Shown piece by piece: positions 1 to 8,239 of a DNA stretch of 64,000 bases. Origin of the DNA: Burkholderiaceae bacterium (GTDB lineage Bacteria > Pseudomonadota > Gammaproteobacteria > Burkholderiales > Burkholderiaceae_B). The DNA lies in assembly GCA_021208885.1 (NCBI GenBank), contig JAJOJF010000012.1, positions 1-64,000 on the forward strand. The letters run 5' to 3'. Positions within the stretch are counted from its first letter, which is position 1; the number at the start of each line of letters is the position of its first letter. The notes under the pieces were generated by a model. The model made no database searches and was not told the origin of the DNA. It saw only the letters and a list, made by a program, of their open reading frames with translations. Position numbers and translations under genes: made by a program.

Positions 1-326
1 TCTTGCTCGCGCTTCAGATGCTCGCGTACGTCACGTGTGTTTGGGTCTTGGTACAGTGCGGCTTTTTCGAGTATGACCTGACGCGCCTCGGCTAGCGTTA
101 GGCATGCCTGCGTCTTTTCAGCGGCGTAGGTACCGAGCGCAATACGGACTTTCTTTGTACCAACTGAGTAGCGCCAGTACCATCGGCCCATGCCTTTATC
201 GGCTCGTAGTTGCAGCCCGCCGTGACCACGCGGTATCGATCCGTCCGTTAACCAAGTGGTCTTGCCGGTGTTTTTAGATTCTCGCAGTGCCGCGTTGATG
301 GCCAGCGTCGTCAGGCTTTTGGGCAT
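1..326 (-). CDS. Tyrosine integrase, N-terminal part (runs off window start)
   Basis: Read on the minus strand from the ATG at 326, the frame stays open for 108 codons to the window edge. The translation starts MPKSLTTLAINAAL, continues with a DGSIPRGHGGLQLR-like stretch and a WYWRYS segment followed by RIALGTY, and then a helix rich in Ala, Glu and Arg. This is the arm-type DNA-binding fold (DUF4102-like) found at the N terminus of tyrosine recombinases of integrative elements. The catalytic Arg-His-Arg-Tyr domain would lie outside the window. The gene starts about 215 bases from a truncated tRNA-Asn, the usual place for an island integrase, and points away from it into the element. Family assignment is by recognised motif pattern; functionality cannot be judged from this part. 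Confidence 0.85.
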   Translation of the reverse strand, partial: MPKSLTTLAINAALRESKNTGKTTWLTDGSIPRGHGGLQLRADKGMGRWYWRYSVGTKKVRIALGTYAAEKTQACLTLAEARQVILEKAALYQDPNTRDVREHLKREQ

Positions 327-376
327 GGGTTCGCCTTGTAGAGCAGGGGTGAAGGGAAGTGAGGGCACTTTCGTTG

Positions 377-408
377 GTGCCACTCTCGTGCCACTTGTGT
401 GCCACTTT
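377..408 (+). repeat. Three GTGCCACT direct repeats at 11-bp intervals (putative integrase arm sites)
   Basis: GTGCCACT occurs at 377-384, 388-395 and 399-406, so the copies start exactly 11 bp apart, one helical turn. A partial match (GGCACTTTC) lies just before at 364-372. The array sits directly upstream of the integrase start. Short direct repeats in this place are typical arm-type binding sites for the N-terminal domain of a tyrosine recombinase. The assignment is inference from spacing and location. Confidence 0.6.
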
Positions 409-518
409 CAACGACGAATTATAGCAAGCATCTACGGATTCGAGCGAACATGACCGAACACTGATTTATTGTAAATCCTTGTATAAATTGAACAATCTGT
501 GTATCTTTTGATTTTGTC

Positions 519-528
519 AAAGTGGCAC
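519..528 (-). repeat. Inverted copy of the arm-site repeat beside the tRNA junction
   Basis: AAAGTGGCAC at 519-528 is the reverse complement of GTGCCACTTT at 399-408. It lies 14 bases before the truncated tRNA-Asn, so the region between integrase and junction is flanked by oppositely oriented copies of one motif. This fits an attachment-site architecture. Confidence 0.5.
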
Positions 529-541
529 GAGAATTTAATCT

Positions 542-591
542 GCGGACTGTTAATCCGTAGGTCCCTGGTTCGAGCCCAGGTTGGGGAGCCA
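542..591 (+). other. Element attachment junction: 3' half of a tRNA-Asn(GTT) gene
   Basis: The bases from 542 fold as the 3' half of a tRNA-Asn: anticodon stem and loop CTGTTAA with anticodon GTT at 549-551, T stem-loop CCTGG/TTCGAGC/CCAGG at 564-580, 3' acceptor strand TTGGGGA at 581-587, discriminator G and encoded CCA at 589-591. The expected 5' acceptor strand TCCCCAA and D arm are absent; the preceding sequence is AT-rich and cannot pair. This is how a tRNA-targeting island leaves one of its ends, with the intact tRNA rebuilt at the other end, beyond the left edge of the window. The boundary of the duplicated core is uncertain by a few bases. Confidence 0.85.
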
Positions 592-602
592 AAAAAATAA
601 AT

Positions 603-630
603 AAAAAAGCAGCCCACGGGCTGCTTTTTT
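603..630. terminator. Rho-independent terminator after the tRNA fragment, bidirectional
   Basis: A run of A, a GC-rich stem (GCAGCC at 609-614 with GGCTGC at 619-624) and a run of T form a classical intrinsic terminator that can work in both directions. It starts 12 bases after the CCA end of the tRNA fragment and was probably the terminator of the original tRNA-Asn gene. Confidence 0.85.
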
Positions 631-764
631 ATTTGCTCAGATCTTCAGGGTCCGTCGTACTAGGAACCTCTGTCTTCCAGAAGAATCGCTTTTACTGTTG
701 ATCTTATAAACACAGGGCATCTTTGTTGATACCATCAAAGCTTGGTTCATGAACTGGAACGAGC

Positions 765-2132
765 ATGAGTATCAACGCGATCGAAGCCCTTTCGGAATTT
801 TGTGCCACTTTGCGGTATGGTGACCTGCCATCCGAGGTTGTCGATCAGGCCAAGCGGTTTCTGTTGGATGCGGTTGGCTGTGCTTACGCAGCCTATAAAG
901 AAGATCCCAAGAAAGCGGCAATTGCTGCAAAGATTGCGGCCAGTTTTGGACCTGGTTCGGCGCTTGTTATCAATGGTGAGATGACGCATCCGGCCGCTGC
1001 TGGCCTTGCCAATGGCATTTTGATCAATGCTGCAGATAATGACGACACACATAAACGTGCACTCGTGCATATTGGATCGGTCGTTGTACCAGCTGCTTTG
1101 TCAGCGGCATTGGCAAATCGGGCTGATGCGCGCGACTTTTTAGTGTCTTTGGTTGTCGGTTACGAGGTCACTGCGCGTGTTGGCATGTCAGTGATGCCAA
1201 CACATTATCGTTTTTGGCATTCCACCGCTACAAATGGGACATTTGGTGCAGCAGCTGCGGCCGCACGGGCTTGGCAGATGACACCAGAGCAAATGCGAAT
1301 CGCGCTAGGTTTTGCTGGTACACAAGCCGCAGGCTTGAACACCTTTTTTGAGTCAGGCGATGACTCCAAGAGTGTGCATCCAGGAAAGGCGGCGATGAAT
1401 GGCGTGCTTGCTGCGATGTTGACTGATTTCGGTGCAACTGCGCCACCGGACATTTTTGGACATCCTAAAGGCTACCTTGCAGCCTACAGCCTTGAGCCAA
1501 AACCGGAAATACTTGGCGCAGGTCTTGGGCGGGACTGGGAAATACTTCAGAATGGTTTTAAGTTTTACCCCTCGATTCTCGCCAGTCATTCCCCTATTGG
1601 CGCCACCCTTGAAATCTTATCTAAAAAAAGGGTAAATCCTGCTGACGTAAAAAGTGTTGAGGTTAGAACCTATGCGACGGTCAAGTCGCATTTTTCGAGT
1701 AGAGATATATGCAACAGCATGGCTGCCCGTTTGTCCGTTCCTTACTGTATAGCTGCTGCGCTTGTGGACGGAGAAATTACACAAAGGCAATTTTCCAGTA
1801 ATCGATTCACTGACTCGACCATCGGCGATATGCTGCAAAAGGTTGAGATTGTCGCTGACTCTGAACTCAGCCTTCTGTACCCAGAGAAGTTCCCAGCCAG
1901 AGTAATTGTGGAGCTTTGCAACGGCCAGATTTATGAGGCCACGCACATGTATCCCAAGGGAGATCCCCAGAACCCCTTAACTGAAGAAGAACTCCTTGAT
2001 AAGTTTCGTAATAACCTTGATGGAGTCGTCAGTTCTGCTCACTGTGAATCCATGTTGAGCCTAATTGGTAATCTGGAAAATATCGAACTTGAGGATCTGG
2101 TCAAGGTGCTTGCAAAACACGGTGCCCAATAA
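765..2132 (+). CDS. MmgE/PrpD family protein
   Basis: 455 residues, the usual length for the MmgE/PrpD family, whose members include 2-methylcitrate dehydratase and cis-aconitate decarboxylase. The N-terminal helical domain shows the family pattern LLDAVGCAYAAY near residues 33-44, followed by NGILINAADNDDTH near residues 84-97 and a Gly/Ala-rich GTFGAAAAAARA segment. The C-terminal lid domain begins after about residue 270. The ATG at 765 follows GGAA with suitable spacing. The next two genes run in the same direction (28- and 88-base gaps), so the three probably form a small operon converging on the large CoA operon. The family is diverse and many members have no known substrate, so a dehydratase role is only a guess. 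Confidence 0.85.
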   Translation: MSINAIEALSEFCATLRYGDLPSEVVDQAKRFLLDAVGCAYAAYKEDPKKAAIAAKIAASFGPGSALVINGEMTHPAAAGLANGILINAADNDDTHKRALVHIGSVVVPAALSAALANRADARDFLVSLVVGYEVTARVGMSVMPTHYRFWHSTATNGTFGAAAAAARAWQMTPEQMRIALGFAGTQAAGLNTFFESGDDSKSVHPGKAAMNGVLAAMLTDFGATAPPDIFGHPKGYLAAYSLEPKPEILGAGLGRDWEILQNGFKFYPSILASHSPIGATLEILSKKRVNPADVKSVEVRTYATVKSHFSSRDICNSMAARLSVPYCIAAALVDGEITQRQFSSNRFTDSTIGDMLQKVEIVADSELSLLYPEKFPARVIVELCNGQIYEATHMYPKGDPQNPLTEEELLDKFRNNLDGVVSSAHCESMLSLIGNLENIELEDLVKVLAKHGAQ

Positions 2133-2160
2133 ACCAGTATTTTGAGCTCAGGGGAAGTCA

Positions 2161-2889
2161 ATGTGTGAGAAATGTCCGACAGACAAAGGTTGGCGAGGCT
2201 GGATCGAACTGCCCAAGCTCGACTCTGTTGCGGCTAAGGGCGTCTGGGTAGATCTTTCGCATACATTGTCTCGTGACATGCCGCGCCAGCCATTCTTTCC
2301 ACAGCCAGCGTTTAACAAGTTTATGAGTGCGCCGGCAGATCCGCTAAACGTCACGCATCTAGATATGATTGCCCATATTGGAACGCACGTCGATTCGCCG
2401 CGCCATGTTTACAACGATGGACCGGCATTTGAAGATATTCCATTGGAGCGGTTGTGTGGTCCTGGCGTGGTCTGGCATGTAAATCCCGATGCGCAGGGAC
2501 TGATTGGGCCCAGAGAACTCGAGGGTGCGCTCGGACTCCTGGAACGTGGTGACATTTTGCTGCTAAACACGGGCATGCATCATCGCGCTTTCGATAATGG
2601 TTACGCTGATCACCCATCTTTGAGTATTGAAGGTGCACAGTGGCTAATTGATCATCAAGTCAAACTCGTTGGGGTGGATATGCCGACACCTGATTTGGCT
2701 CATCACAGACGAGCTAGTGGTTTTAATTTTCCGGTTCATCGACTGCTGTTGGCACATGGAGTGCTAATTGCAGAGCATCTAACCAATCTAGACAGACTAA
2801 GCGGTCAGAGAGTCGAGGTGATTTGTAGTGCACTGAACATTAAGGGTGGTGATGGTGCACCATGTCGAATTCTTGCGCGTCCGTTGTGA
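2161..2889 (+). CDS. Cyclase family protein (kynurenine formamidase-like metal hydrolase)
   Basis: 242 residues. The metal-binding signature of the cyclase/formamidase superfamily is present as HIGTHVDSPRH at residues 72-82, giving His72, His76 and Asp78 as likely ligands. VDLSHTLSRDMP at residues 30-41 matches the conserved start of the fold, and the GDILLLNTGM and GVDMPTPD segments match later family blocks. GGGGA precedes the ATG at 2161. Members hydrolyse amides, lactones or cyclic ketones, including kynurenine formamidase and isatin hydrolase. Position between an MmgE/PrpD gene and a flavin reductase suggests catabolism of a cyclic or N-containing compound, but the substrate is not determined. 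Confidence 0.85.
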   Translation: MCEKCPTDKGWRGWIELPKLDSVAAKGVWVDLSHTLSRDMPRQPFFPQPAFNKFMSAPADPLNVTHLDMIAHIGTHVDSPRHVYNDGPAFEDIPLERLCGPGVVWHVNPDAQGLIGPRELEGALGLLERGDILLLNTGMHHRAFDNGYADHPSLSIEGAQWLIDHQVKLVGVDMPTPDLAHHRRASGFNFPVHRLLLAHGVLIAEHLTNLDRLSGQRVEVICSALNIKGGDGAPCRILARPL

Positions 2890-2977
2890 CTGTTTTGTTT
2901 GGCTGGCGAAGCAGTAGTTGATCAGTTAAGATGCATCATCAAAAAAGATGTAAGACAACTAGAATGCGAGGGGATAA

Positions 2978-3634
2978 ATGGAGTTTGATTTTTCGAAGTT
3001 CAATGCCAAGGACCGGTACAAATTACTGACATCAACTGTCATCCCGCGACCGATTGCTCTTATAACCACGGTCGATGAGCAGGGGCGCGTGAATGCGGCG
3101 CCGTATAGTTTTTTTAATATGTTTTCCGAAGATCCGCCTACATGCGTGATCGGCGTGCAACGCAGGCCTGATGGTCGACCGAAAGATACTGCTCAGTACA
3201 TTCGTGACAGCGGTGAGTTTGTGGTGAACATGGTTGATATGGCTCTGGCTGATGCGATGAACATAACTGCAATCAACTTTGAGCCTGGTATCGATGAACT
3301 CGAAATGGCTCGACTTGAAACTGAACCTAGTCGCCTAGTTAAGCCCCCGCGTATTGCCACAGCACCAGTTGCATTTGAGTGCAAGCGAAGTGTTACGTTG
3401 CAACTGAGCGCTGAGCGAGATATTGTGGTTGGGGAAGTTCTAACTATGCACGCAAGAGAAGGTCTTATCGATCCCGAAACGCTTTATTTAGATCAAAGCA
3501 AATATGACGCGGTCGGTAGACTTTACGCTGACTTGTATTGTCCTTTGCGCGAAATTTTTGCTCTTAAGCGACCTGAACCGCAGGAGTGGTTAGCTGACCC
3601 TAAGCAACCACTACCTCCCAAAGTGTATAAGTAG
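2978..3634 (+). CDS. Flavin reductase family protein
   Basis: 218 residues with the FMN-binding split-barrel layout of the flavin reductase/flavoredoxin family: STVIPRPIALITTVDEQGRVNAAPYSFF at about residues 19-46 and a VIGVQRRPDGRPKDT block near residues 57-71. Such proteins reduce free flavin for a monooxygenase partner or act as flavoredoxins. The C-terminal extension ends in KQPLPPKVYK. The start at 2978 is preceded by GAGGGG. No oxygenase is encoded next to it, so the partner is unknown. It is the last gene before the convergent catabolic operon. Confidence 0.85.
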   Translation: MEFDFSKFNAKDRYKLLTSTVIPRPIALITTVDEQGRVNAAPYSFFNMFSEDPPTCVIGVQRRPDGRPKDTAQYIRDSGEFVVNMVDMALADAMNITAINFEPGIDELEMARLETEPSRLVKPPRIATAPVAFECKRSVTLQLSAERDIVVGEVLTMHAREGLIDPETLYLDQSKYDAVGRLYADLYCPLREIFALKRPEPQEWLADPKQPLPPKVYK

Positions 3635-3667
3635 GCTTTTCTGCTCTTTTTTGTTTTGATTGCGTGA

Positions 3668-4777
3668 TCAGGCAAGCCACTGTACATCGGTTGTTTCGAG
3701 TGCGGGGCTTTGCTTGCTCGGACTCTGGTCACAAAATTGTTGGCAAACTGGAACGGGAAGCGCGCTAATCGTGTTGCCATCCGGCGTCGTCACGTTTTTA
3801 CTGAATACTTTACGGGCGATGAAATGCTCATCATGGATTGCCTGTTCGAGCGTTTTTATCTCGTTGACACAGACATCTTGATTGGCGAGCTTTTCAAGCC
3901 AGTAGGCAAGGGGCTCTTGTTCAATTCGGGCTGCAATCTTTTCAGTGATTGATGCCATCGGGTCAGCATCTTTGAACTCTGGCAAGCCAATAATATCCAG
4001 AAAAGTTGCCCAGAATCGGTCCTCCAGAGGGGCCGCAGCGAGAAACTTGTTGTCCTTGGTTCGATAGATTCGATAGCGTGGGCTGCCACCGGTTACTAAC
4101 TCTTGCCCAGTGCGTGGCCATGCATTGTTTGCCCACCCGCTACCTAAACCCCAATACATAAATGTAAAAAGATTGTCTGCCATGGCAATGTCAAGGTGGC
4201 GGCCCTTGTTGTCAATGTCTCGTTGGCGTAGCGCCAACAAAATGTTCATGACAGCTGGGTATGTGCCACCTGCGATATCTGCTGTTAGCGTAGGCGGCAC
4301 GATTGGGCGCAATTGCTCATCAGCGCTTAAGCTAAGCATGCCGGTTTGAGCCTGATAATTCAGGTCATGGGCAGCCATGTCCGCAAGTGGCCCATGCTGC
4401 CCCCAACCTGTGATCGAGCAATAAATTAATCGTGGATTGATTTCCAAGAGATCTGTAAAACCTAATCCCAGGCGCTGCATCACACCAGGCCGGAATTGTT
4501 CGACCAGAACATCAGCTTGCTTAACGAGGCCCTTTATCTTCTCGATGCTTTCTGGCTCTTTTAAATTGGCGGTAAGCGATCGCTTGCCGCGATTTAGCAA
4601 GGCGAAATTTACGCTATCCTGCCCAAGTTTGGGCTCGTAGCTCCGCATCTCATCACCCATGCCCGGACGTTCGACTTTAATAACGTCAGCACCTGCCTCA
4701 GCAAGCAGTAGTGTGCACATGGGGCCCGGAAGCAGGGTGCTGAAATCCAAAATCTTTACGCCAGAGAGTGGTTGCAT
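3668..4777 (-). CDS. CaiB/BaiF (class III) CoA-transferase
   Basis: About 369 residues. The start GVKILDFSTLLPGPMC is the typical first strand-loop of class III CoA-transferases, followed by EAGADVIKVERPGMGDEMR and a LNRGKRSLTANLK segment. The catalytic aspartate is expected in AAHDLNYQAQTG. These enzymes move CoA between acyl-CoA and carboxylate via a covalent aspartyl intermediate. An ATG at 4777 preceded by GGAG is preferred over the adjacent TTG at 4780. Last gene of the minus-strand catabolic operon and the second CoA-transferase in it (the other is at 11527-12756). With a ligase also present, it may activate a second substrate or recycle CoA during breakdown of the dicarboxylic product. 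Confidence 0.9.
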   Translation of the reverse strand: MQPLSGVKILDFSTLLPGPMCTLLLAEAGADVIKVERPGMGDEMRSYEPKLGQDSVNFALLNRGKRSLTANLKEPESIEKIKGLVKQADVLVEQFRPGVMQRLGLGFTDLLEINPRLIYCSITGWGQHGPLADMAAHDLNYQAQTGMLSLSADEQLRPIVPPTLTADIAGGTYPAVMNILLALRQRDIDNKGRHLDIAMADNLFTFMYWGLGSGWANNAWPRTGQELVTGGSPRYRIYRTKDNKFLAAAPLEDRFWATFLDIIGLPEFKDADPMASITEKIAARIEQEPLAYWLEKLANQDVCVNEIKTLEQAIHDEHFIARKVFSKNVTTPDGNTISALPVPVCQQFCDQSPSKQSPALETTDVQWLA

Positions 4778-4780
4778 CAA

Positions 4781-5431
4781 TTAATCTCCATTTTTCGTTT
4801 GCAGCCAAGCAGTGCGGGCACGACGTGCTGGGCAGTACGGCTCTTGACCTAACTGTTCGAATAGCGCTTGTGTCACTTCGTAATGATGTTGGAGACCTGT
4901 CCGGTTAAGTAGCTCGATAGGACCTTCCGGATATCCAAGTCCCATGCGCAGGGTGGCATCCATATCGCTTGCGGTTGCTAAGCCCTCATCCAATCGCCTG
5001 AGCGCGGCATTGTAGTAGGGGCGCAATAGACGGTTAAGTATTCGACCAGGAAAGTCCTGACACACTGCCACCACTAATCCAGAGGCCTCTAACGATGCCT
5101 TTGCATCCTGAATGGCCGAGGTATCAGTCCAGGGTTTGCGCACCAGTTCAACCAAGTTGGTTGGTTCGGCTTTGCCCAACCGAAATCTTGCAAATCCGAG
5201 CGTATTGCGTGGCCCATCCTCGTCACCAATATGCACGCCGAGACACTCATTGCCTAGTTCTAACAAAACAAACGGGGAATTGTTTACCTTTGATTTGGAA
5301 TCACGAAAGGATCTGCCGGCATCTTTCCCGATGAAAACCCAAGCGGAACCGTCTGCGGTTGAATTGGTTAGAAACTCATGCTTGTCGGGAAAAGAAAAGC
5401 TTTCCCCGGATTCGATGACTCGATAGCTCAT
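4781..5431 (-). CDS. Divergent 3-hydroxyacyl-CoA dehydrogenase-type protein, C-terminal domain only
   Basis: 216 residues from the ATG at 5431, which sits one base after the upstream stop and has GGGG about seven bases before it. The C-terminal half (about residues 120-200) carries the 3HCDH C-terminal pattern: FPGRILNRLLRPYYNAALRRLDEG, then DMDATLRMGLGYPEGPIELLNRTGL. The N-terminal part has no GxGxxG dinucleotide site and is not recognisable as a Rossmann fold; it may be a decayed NAD domain. It follows a full 3-hydroxyacyl-CoA dehydrogenase gene and may be a partner subunit or a degenerate duplicate. A longer frame exists back to 5506, but that part overlaps the coding end of the upstream gene. 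Confidence 0.75.
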   Translation of the reverse strand: MSYRVIESGESFSFPDKHEFLTNSTADGSAWVFIGKDAGRSFRDSKSKVNNSPFVLLELGNECLGVHIGDEDGPRNTLGFARFRLGKAEPTNLVELVRKPWTDTSAIQDAKASLEASGLVVAVCQDFPGRILNRLLRPYYNAALRRLDEGLATASDMDATLRMGLGYPEGPIELLNRTGLQHHYEVTQALFEQLGQEPYCPARRARTAWLQTKNGD

Positions 5432-5432
5432 C

Positions 5433-6308
5433 TCATGCCCCAAAAATTTTGTTTTCATCGTAGCGATAGAATCCCTGACCTGACTTTCTGCCCAGTAAGC
5501 CAGCACTGATCATGCGCTTGACCAGTGGTGGGCAGGCGGCTCGTGGTTCGTGAGTCAAACCATGCATTGCTTCACACAACAGTCTTTGAGTGTCCATGCC
5601 AACCATGTCGAGCAATTCAAGCGGCCCCAGAGGGTATCCCAAGGCTGTTTTCACCGCTAAATCAATGTCTGAAGGATCGGCTACGCCTTGGTCAACCATA
5701 TTGATGACATCGTTGTGCCAAGGGATCAAGAAGTAGTTCAAAATAAAACCTGGTGTGTCTTTCGTGCGAACTGGTTTTTGTCCCATGGCTTCGCAGGCTG
5801 CCCATGCACGGTTAAAAGTCTGCTCGGAAGTCTTAATGCCTGCTGACATTTCTACGAGCTTCATGAGTTGAGCTGGTAAACAAAAATGCATGCCGACAAA
5901 CCGGTCATCTCTGCCGCTGCCACCAGCTATGTCAGTGATAGCTATGGTCGACGTGTTAGACGCAAAAATCGTATGTTCAGGACAGATTTTGTTTAGCTGA
6001 GAAAAAATGTCATGCTTGACTTGCAAATCCTCAAACACGGCTTCGATAATCAAGTCACAGTCAGAAAGCTGCACAAGATCAGTGGTGATATGCATGTTTG
6101 CTAAAATTTCTTGATCTTTGCCCTCTGGCAGCTTGCCACGCGCAACGGATTTGCCCAGAAAGGCAGCAGCTTGTTTGTATGCTTGTTCCAGTGCTGTGGC
6201 GTGGGTATCGTAAAGTCGAGTCTTGAATCCTGCACGTGCCGCGACGATAGCAATACCGGTGCCCATGGTTCCGCAACCTACTACGCCAATGGTTTTGATA
6301 TCTGTCAT
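5433..6308 (-). CDS. 3-hydroxyacyl-CoA dehydrogenase
   Basis: 291 residues, the length of a stand-alone 3-hydroxyacyl-CoA/3-hydroxybutyryl-CoA dehydrogenase. The NAD site GVVGCGTMGTGIA is at residues 8-20, DLIIEAVFEDL and ASNTSTIAITDIA follow, then the HFCLPAQLMKLVEM block that corresponds to the catalytic His motif. The C-terminal helical domain is present (GFILNYFLIPWHNDVINMVDQG, then a KTALGYPLGPLELLDMVG segment). It oxidises an L-3-hydroxyacyl-CoA to the 3-oxoacyl-CoA with NAD+. In this operon it fits beta-oxidation of the chain made by ring opening. Confidence 0.92.
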   Translation of the reverse strand: MTDIKTIGVVGCGTMGTGIAIVAARAGFKTRLYDTHATALEQAYKQAAAFLGKSVARGKLPEGKDQEILANMHITTDLVQLSDCDLIIEAVFEDLQVKHDIFSQLNKICPEHTIFASNTSTIAITDIAGGSGRDDRFVGMHFCLPAQLMKLVEMSAGIKTSEQTFNRAWAACEAMGQKPVRTKDTPGFILNYFLIPWHNDVINMVDQGVADPSDIDLAVKTALGYPLGPLELLDMVGMDTQRLLCEAMHGLTHEPRAACPPLVKRMISAGLLGRKSGQGFYRYDENKIFGA

Positions 6309-6310
6309 GA

Positions 6311-7480
6311 TCAGTTTTTCCTCAAAAAGCTGCGACCAATAAGTTGTCGATGGATCTGGTTCGTGCCCTCCCAGATTTGGGTAATTTTGGCGTCACGCAT
6401 CAAGCGTTCGACACGATAGTCTCTGCAATATCCGTAACCACCCAAAGACTGCACGGCATCGGTCGTGATACGCATCGCGATGTCGGTTGCACGTAGCTTT
6501 AGAACCGATGCCTCAAGTCCAATGTCAACGTCACCGCGGTCCACGCGGTCAACCACGTGCCAAAGCCAGGATTCACACATTAGTAGCTCGGCAGCCAAAT
6601 CAGCAGTTTGAAACTGCATGCCTTGAAACTCAAGTAAACGTTTTTGAAACTGTCGCCGCTCGTTCATGTAGTCAATAGAGTCTTTGAAAGCAGCTCGAGC
6701 GATACCAAGCGCGTGAGCGGCCACGCTCGGGCGTGAGCGATTTAAGGAACTCAATAAGATCTCAAGCCCTGAACCCGGTCCAACCAAAAGGTTCGTTTTT
6801 GGAATACGACACTGGTCAAATGCCAAGGAAGCAGTGCTTGATGCACGTGTTCCCATTTTGTCTTCGATACCAGTCACTTTAAGGCCCGGTGTGCCTTTTT
6901 CAAGAATCACGGCGGTTATCGCTTTTTTCGGATCCTCGATCCCTTCCCATTTGCCAAACACCAGATAAAGATCAGCTACATCGCCGTTCGAAATAAATAT
7001 CTTGCTGCCATTAATCTCGATCTCATCCCCTAGATCTTTGAATGTAGTGCGCATACCAGTGGCATCTGAACCTGCAGTCGGTTCAGTGATCGTAAGAGAT
7101 CCTAACCCACCTGCTGCAATGCGCGGCAGTAAGCGGGCCTTTTGTTCCTCGTTGCCAAACTCAATTAATGGCTTGATGCCATGGAAGTTGGTCGCCCAGA
7201 TAATGCCGGTTGATGCGCAAGCCTCACTGATCTCCCTCACGCATGCGATGTAACAACCATAAGATAGGGGTGAGCCGCCGTACTGCTCTGGGATAAACAG
7301 CCCATTCAGACCTAGTTCATTAATATTGTTGACGTTATCCCAGGGAAATTCACCAGTTCGGTCGTAATCGCTAGCGCGCGGTGCTATTTTTTCAGTGCAA
7401 AGTTGGCGTACCGAGTCAATGATCATCTGCTCCTCGTCAGACCATTGCCGCTGTGAATCGAGTTTTTCTAGCATATTCAT
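6311..7480 (-). CDS. Acyl-CoA dehydrogenase (candidate cyclic acyl-CoA dehydrogenase)
   Basis: About 389 residues from the ATG at 7480, which has AAGGAC seven bases upstream; a longer frame to 7513 overlaps the SDR gene and is less likely. FAD-enzyme signatures are clear: LTITEPTAGSDATGMRT, KIFISNGDVADLYLVFGK, DKMGTRAS, and the C-terminal AVQSLGGYGYCRDYRVERLMRDAK. The catalytic base is the Glu in QIWEGTNQIHR, close to the C terminus. The protein introduces a double bond at the alpha-beta position of an acyl-CoA. Together with the ligase, hydratase, SDR and BadI-like hydrolase it could be the AliB-equivalent step on a cyclohexanecarboxyl-CoA-like substrate; that substrate is inference. Confidence 0.9.
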   Translation of the reverse strand: MNMLEKLDSQRQWSDEEQMIIDSVRQLCTEKIAPRASDYDRTGEFPWDNVNNINELGLNGLFIPEQYGGSPLSYGCYIACVREISEACASTGIIWATNFHGIKPLIEFGNEEQKARLLPRIAAGGLGSLTITEPTAGSDATGMRTTFKDLGDEIEINGSKIFISNGDVADLYLVFGKWEGIEDPKKAITAVILEKGTPGLKVTGIEDKMGTRASSTASLAFDQCRIPKTNLLVGPGSGLEILLSSLNRSRPSVAAHALGIARAAFKDSIDYMNERRQFQKRLLEFQGMQFQTADLAAELLMCESWLWHVVDRVDRGDVDIGLEASVLKLRATDIAMRITTDAVQSLGGYGYCRDYRVERLMRDAKITQIWEGTNQIHRQLIGRSFLRKN

Positions 7481-7490
7481 TTGGTTGTCC

Positions 7491-8237
7491 TTAGTCTGTG
7501 ATCGACTGGCCACCGTCGATGTAAATGGTTTCTCCGGTCAGAAATCCGGAGTCCATGGCAAAAAGTCCAGCGACAAGTTTGGCGACTTCATCAGGCTCGC
7601 CAGGCTCGCTGCGAGGTATTCTTTTGGCTAGAAATTCGCCAAGCGGCCCATGCTCAATTGCCTCGCGGTTAATGTCTGTTTTGATATAACCAGGAGCAAC
7701 GTTCAAGACTCGAATGCCATGCTTGGCCCATTCGACGGCTAGGCACCGGGTGATTGCTCCGACGGCTGCTTTGGATGCGCAATAGGCAATGTTTTGCTTG
7801 ATACCTAGTCGGTCGTAGAATGATCCAATATTAATAATGAGACCACCACCGATTTCAAGAAGGAAGGGGTAGATGGCTTGGCAACCAAAGAGCACTGACA
7901 AAGCATTGGCGTCCATAACTTGACGAAAATCGTCAGCGCTCAAGCGGTGCGATGGACAAGCTGTGTGAATCCCCGCGTTGTTAATGAGCCCACTGGGTTT
8001 GTGACCGGTTTTATCAATGAATTCTGCTACCGCCTCAGCGAAAACCGCAGGATCGGTTACGTCAGTGGCAATCGGCAAGAGCCGAGTATGTAACGAACTC
8101 GCCTCGCCCGCGAAATCTGGCAATACGCCTGAACGCGACAAGCATCCAACAACAATCCCTTGACGTGCGAGCTCAAGTGCGATGGCCGCACCGATGCCGC
8201 GGCTAGCACCGGAGACAAGCACATGAGAGTGTTTCAT
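7491..8237 (-). CDS. SDR family oxidoreductase (candidate BadH-type hydroxyacyl-CoA dehydrogenase)
   Basis: 248 residues, a classical short-chain dehydrogenase. The cofactor loop SGASRGIGAA is at residues 9-18, LINNAGIH contains the NNAG motif, and the catalytic Tyr-Lys pair is in YCASKAAVG, preceded by Ser in INIGSFYD. The C terminus GGQSITD closes the fold. AAGGAT precedes the ATG at 8237, two bases after the hydratase stop, so translation is coupled. In the cyclohexanecarboxylate pathway the 2-hydroxy intermediate is oxidised by the SDR BadH, and the position here next to a hydratase and a BadI-like hydrolase makes this the natural equivalent. A generic SDR role cannot be excluded. Confidence 0.88.
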   Translation of the reverse strand: MKHSHVLVSGASRGIGAAIALELARQGIVVGCLSRSGVLPDFAGEASSLHTRLLPIATDVTDPAVFAEAVAEFIDKTGHKPSGLINNAGIHTACPSHRLSADDFRQVMDANALSVLFGCQAIYPFLLEIGGGLIINIGSFYDRLGIKQNIAYCASKAAVGAITRCLAVEWAKHGIRVLNVAPGYIKTDINREAIEHGPLGEFLAKRIPRSEPGEPDEVAKLVAGLFAMDSGFLTGETIYIDGGQSITD

Positions 8238-8239
8238 TT

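Noticed and set aside
530..591. Complete tRNA-Asn gene
   Set aside because: Only the anticodon arm, T arm, 3' acceptor strand and CCA are present. The 5' side has no TCCCCAA acceptor strand and no D arm, so it is a fragment at an attachment junction.
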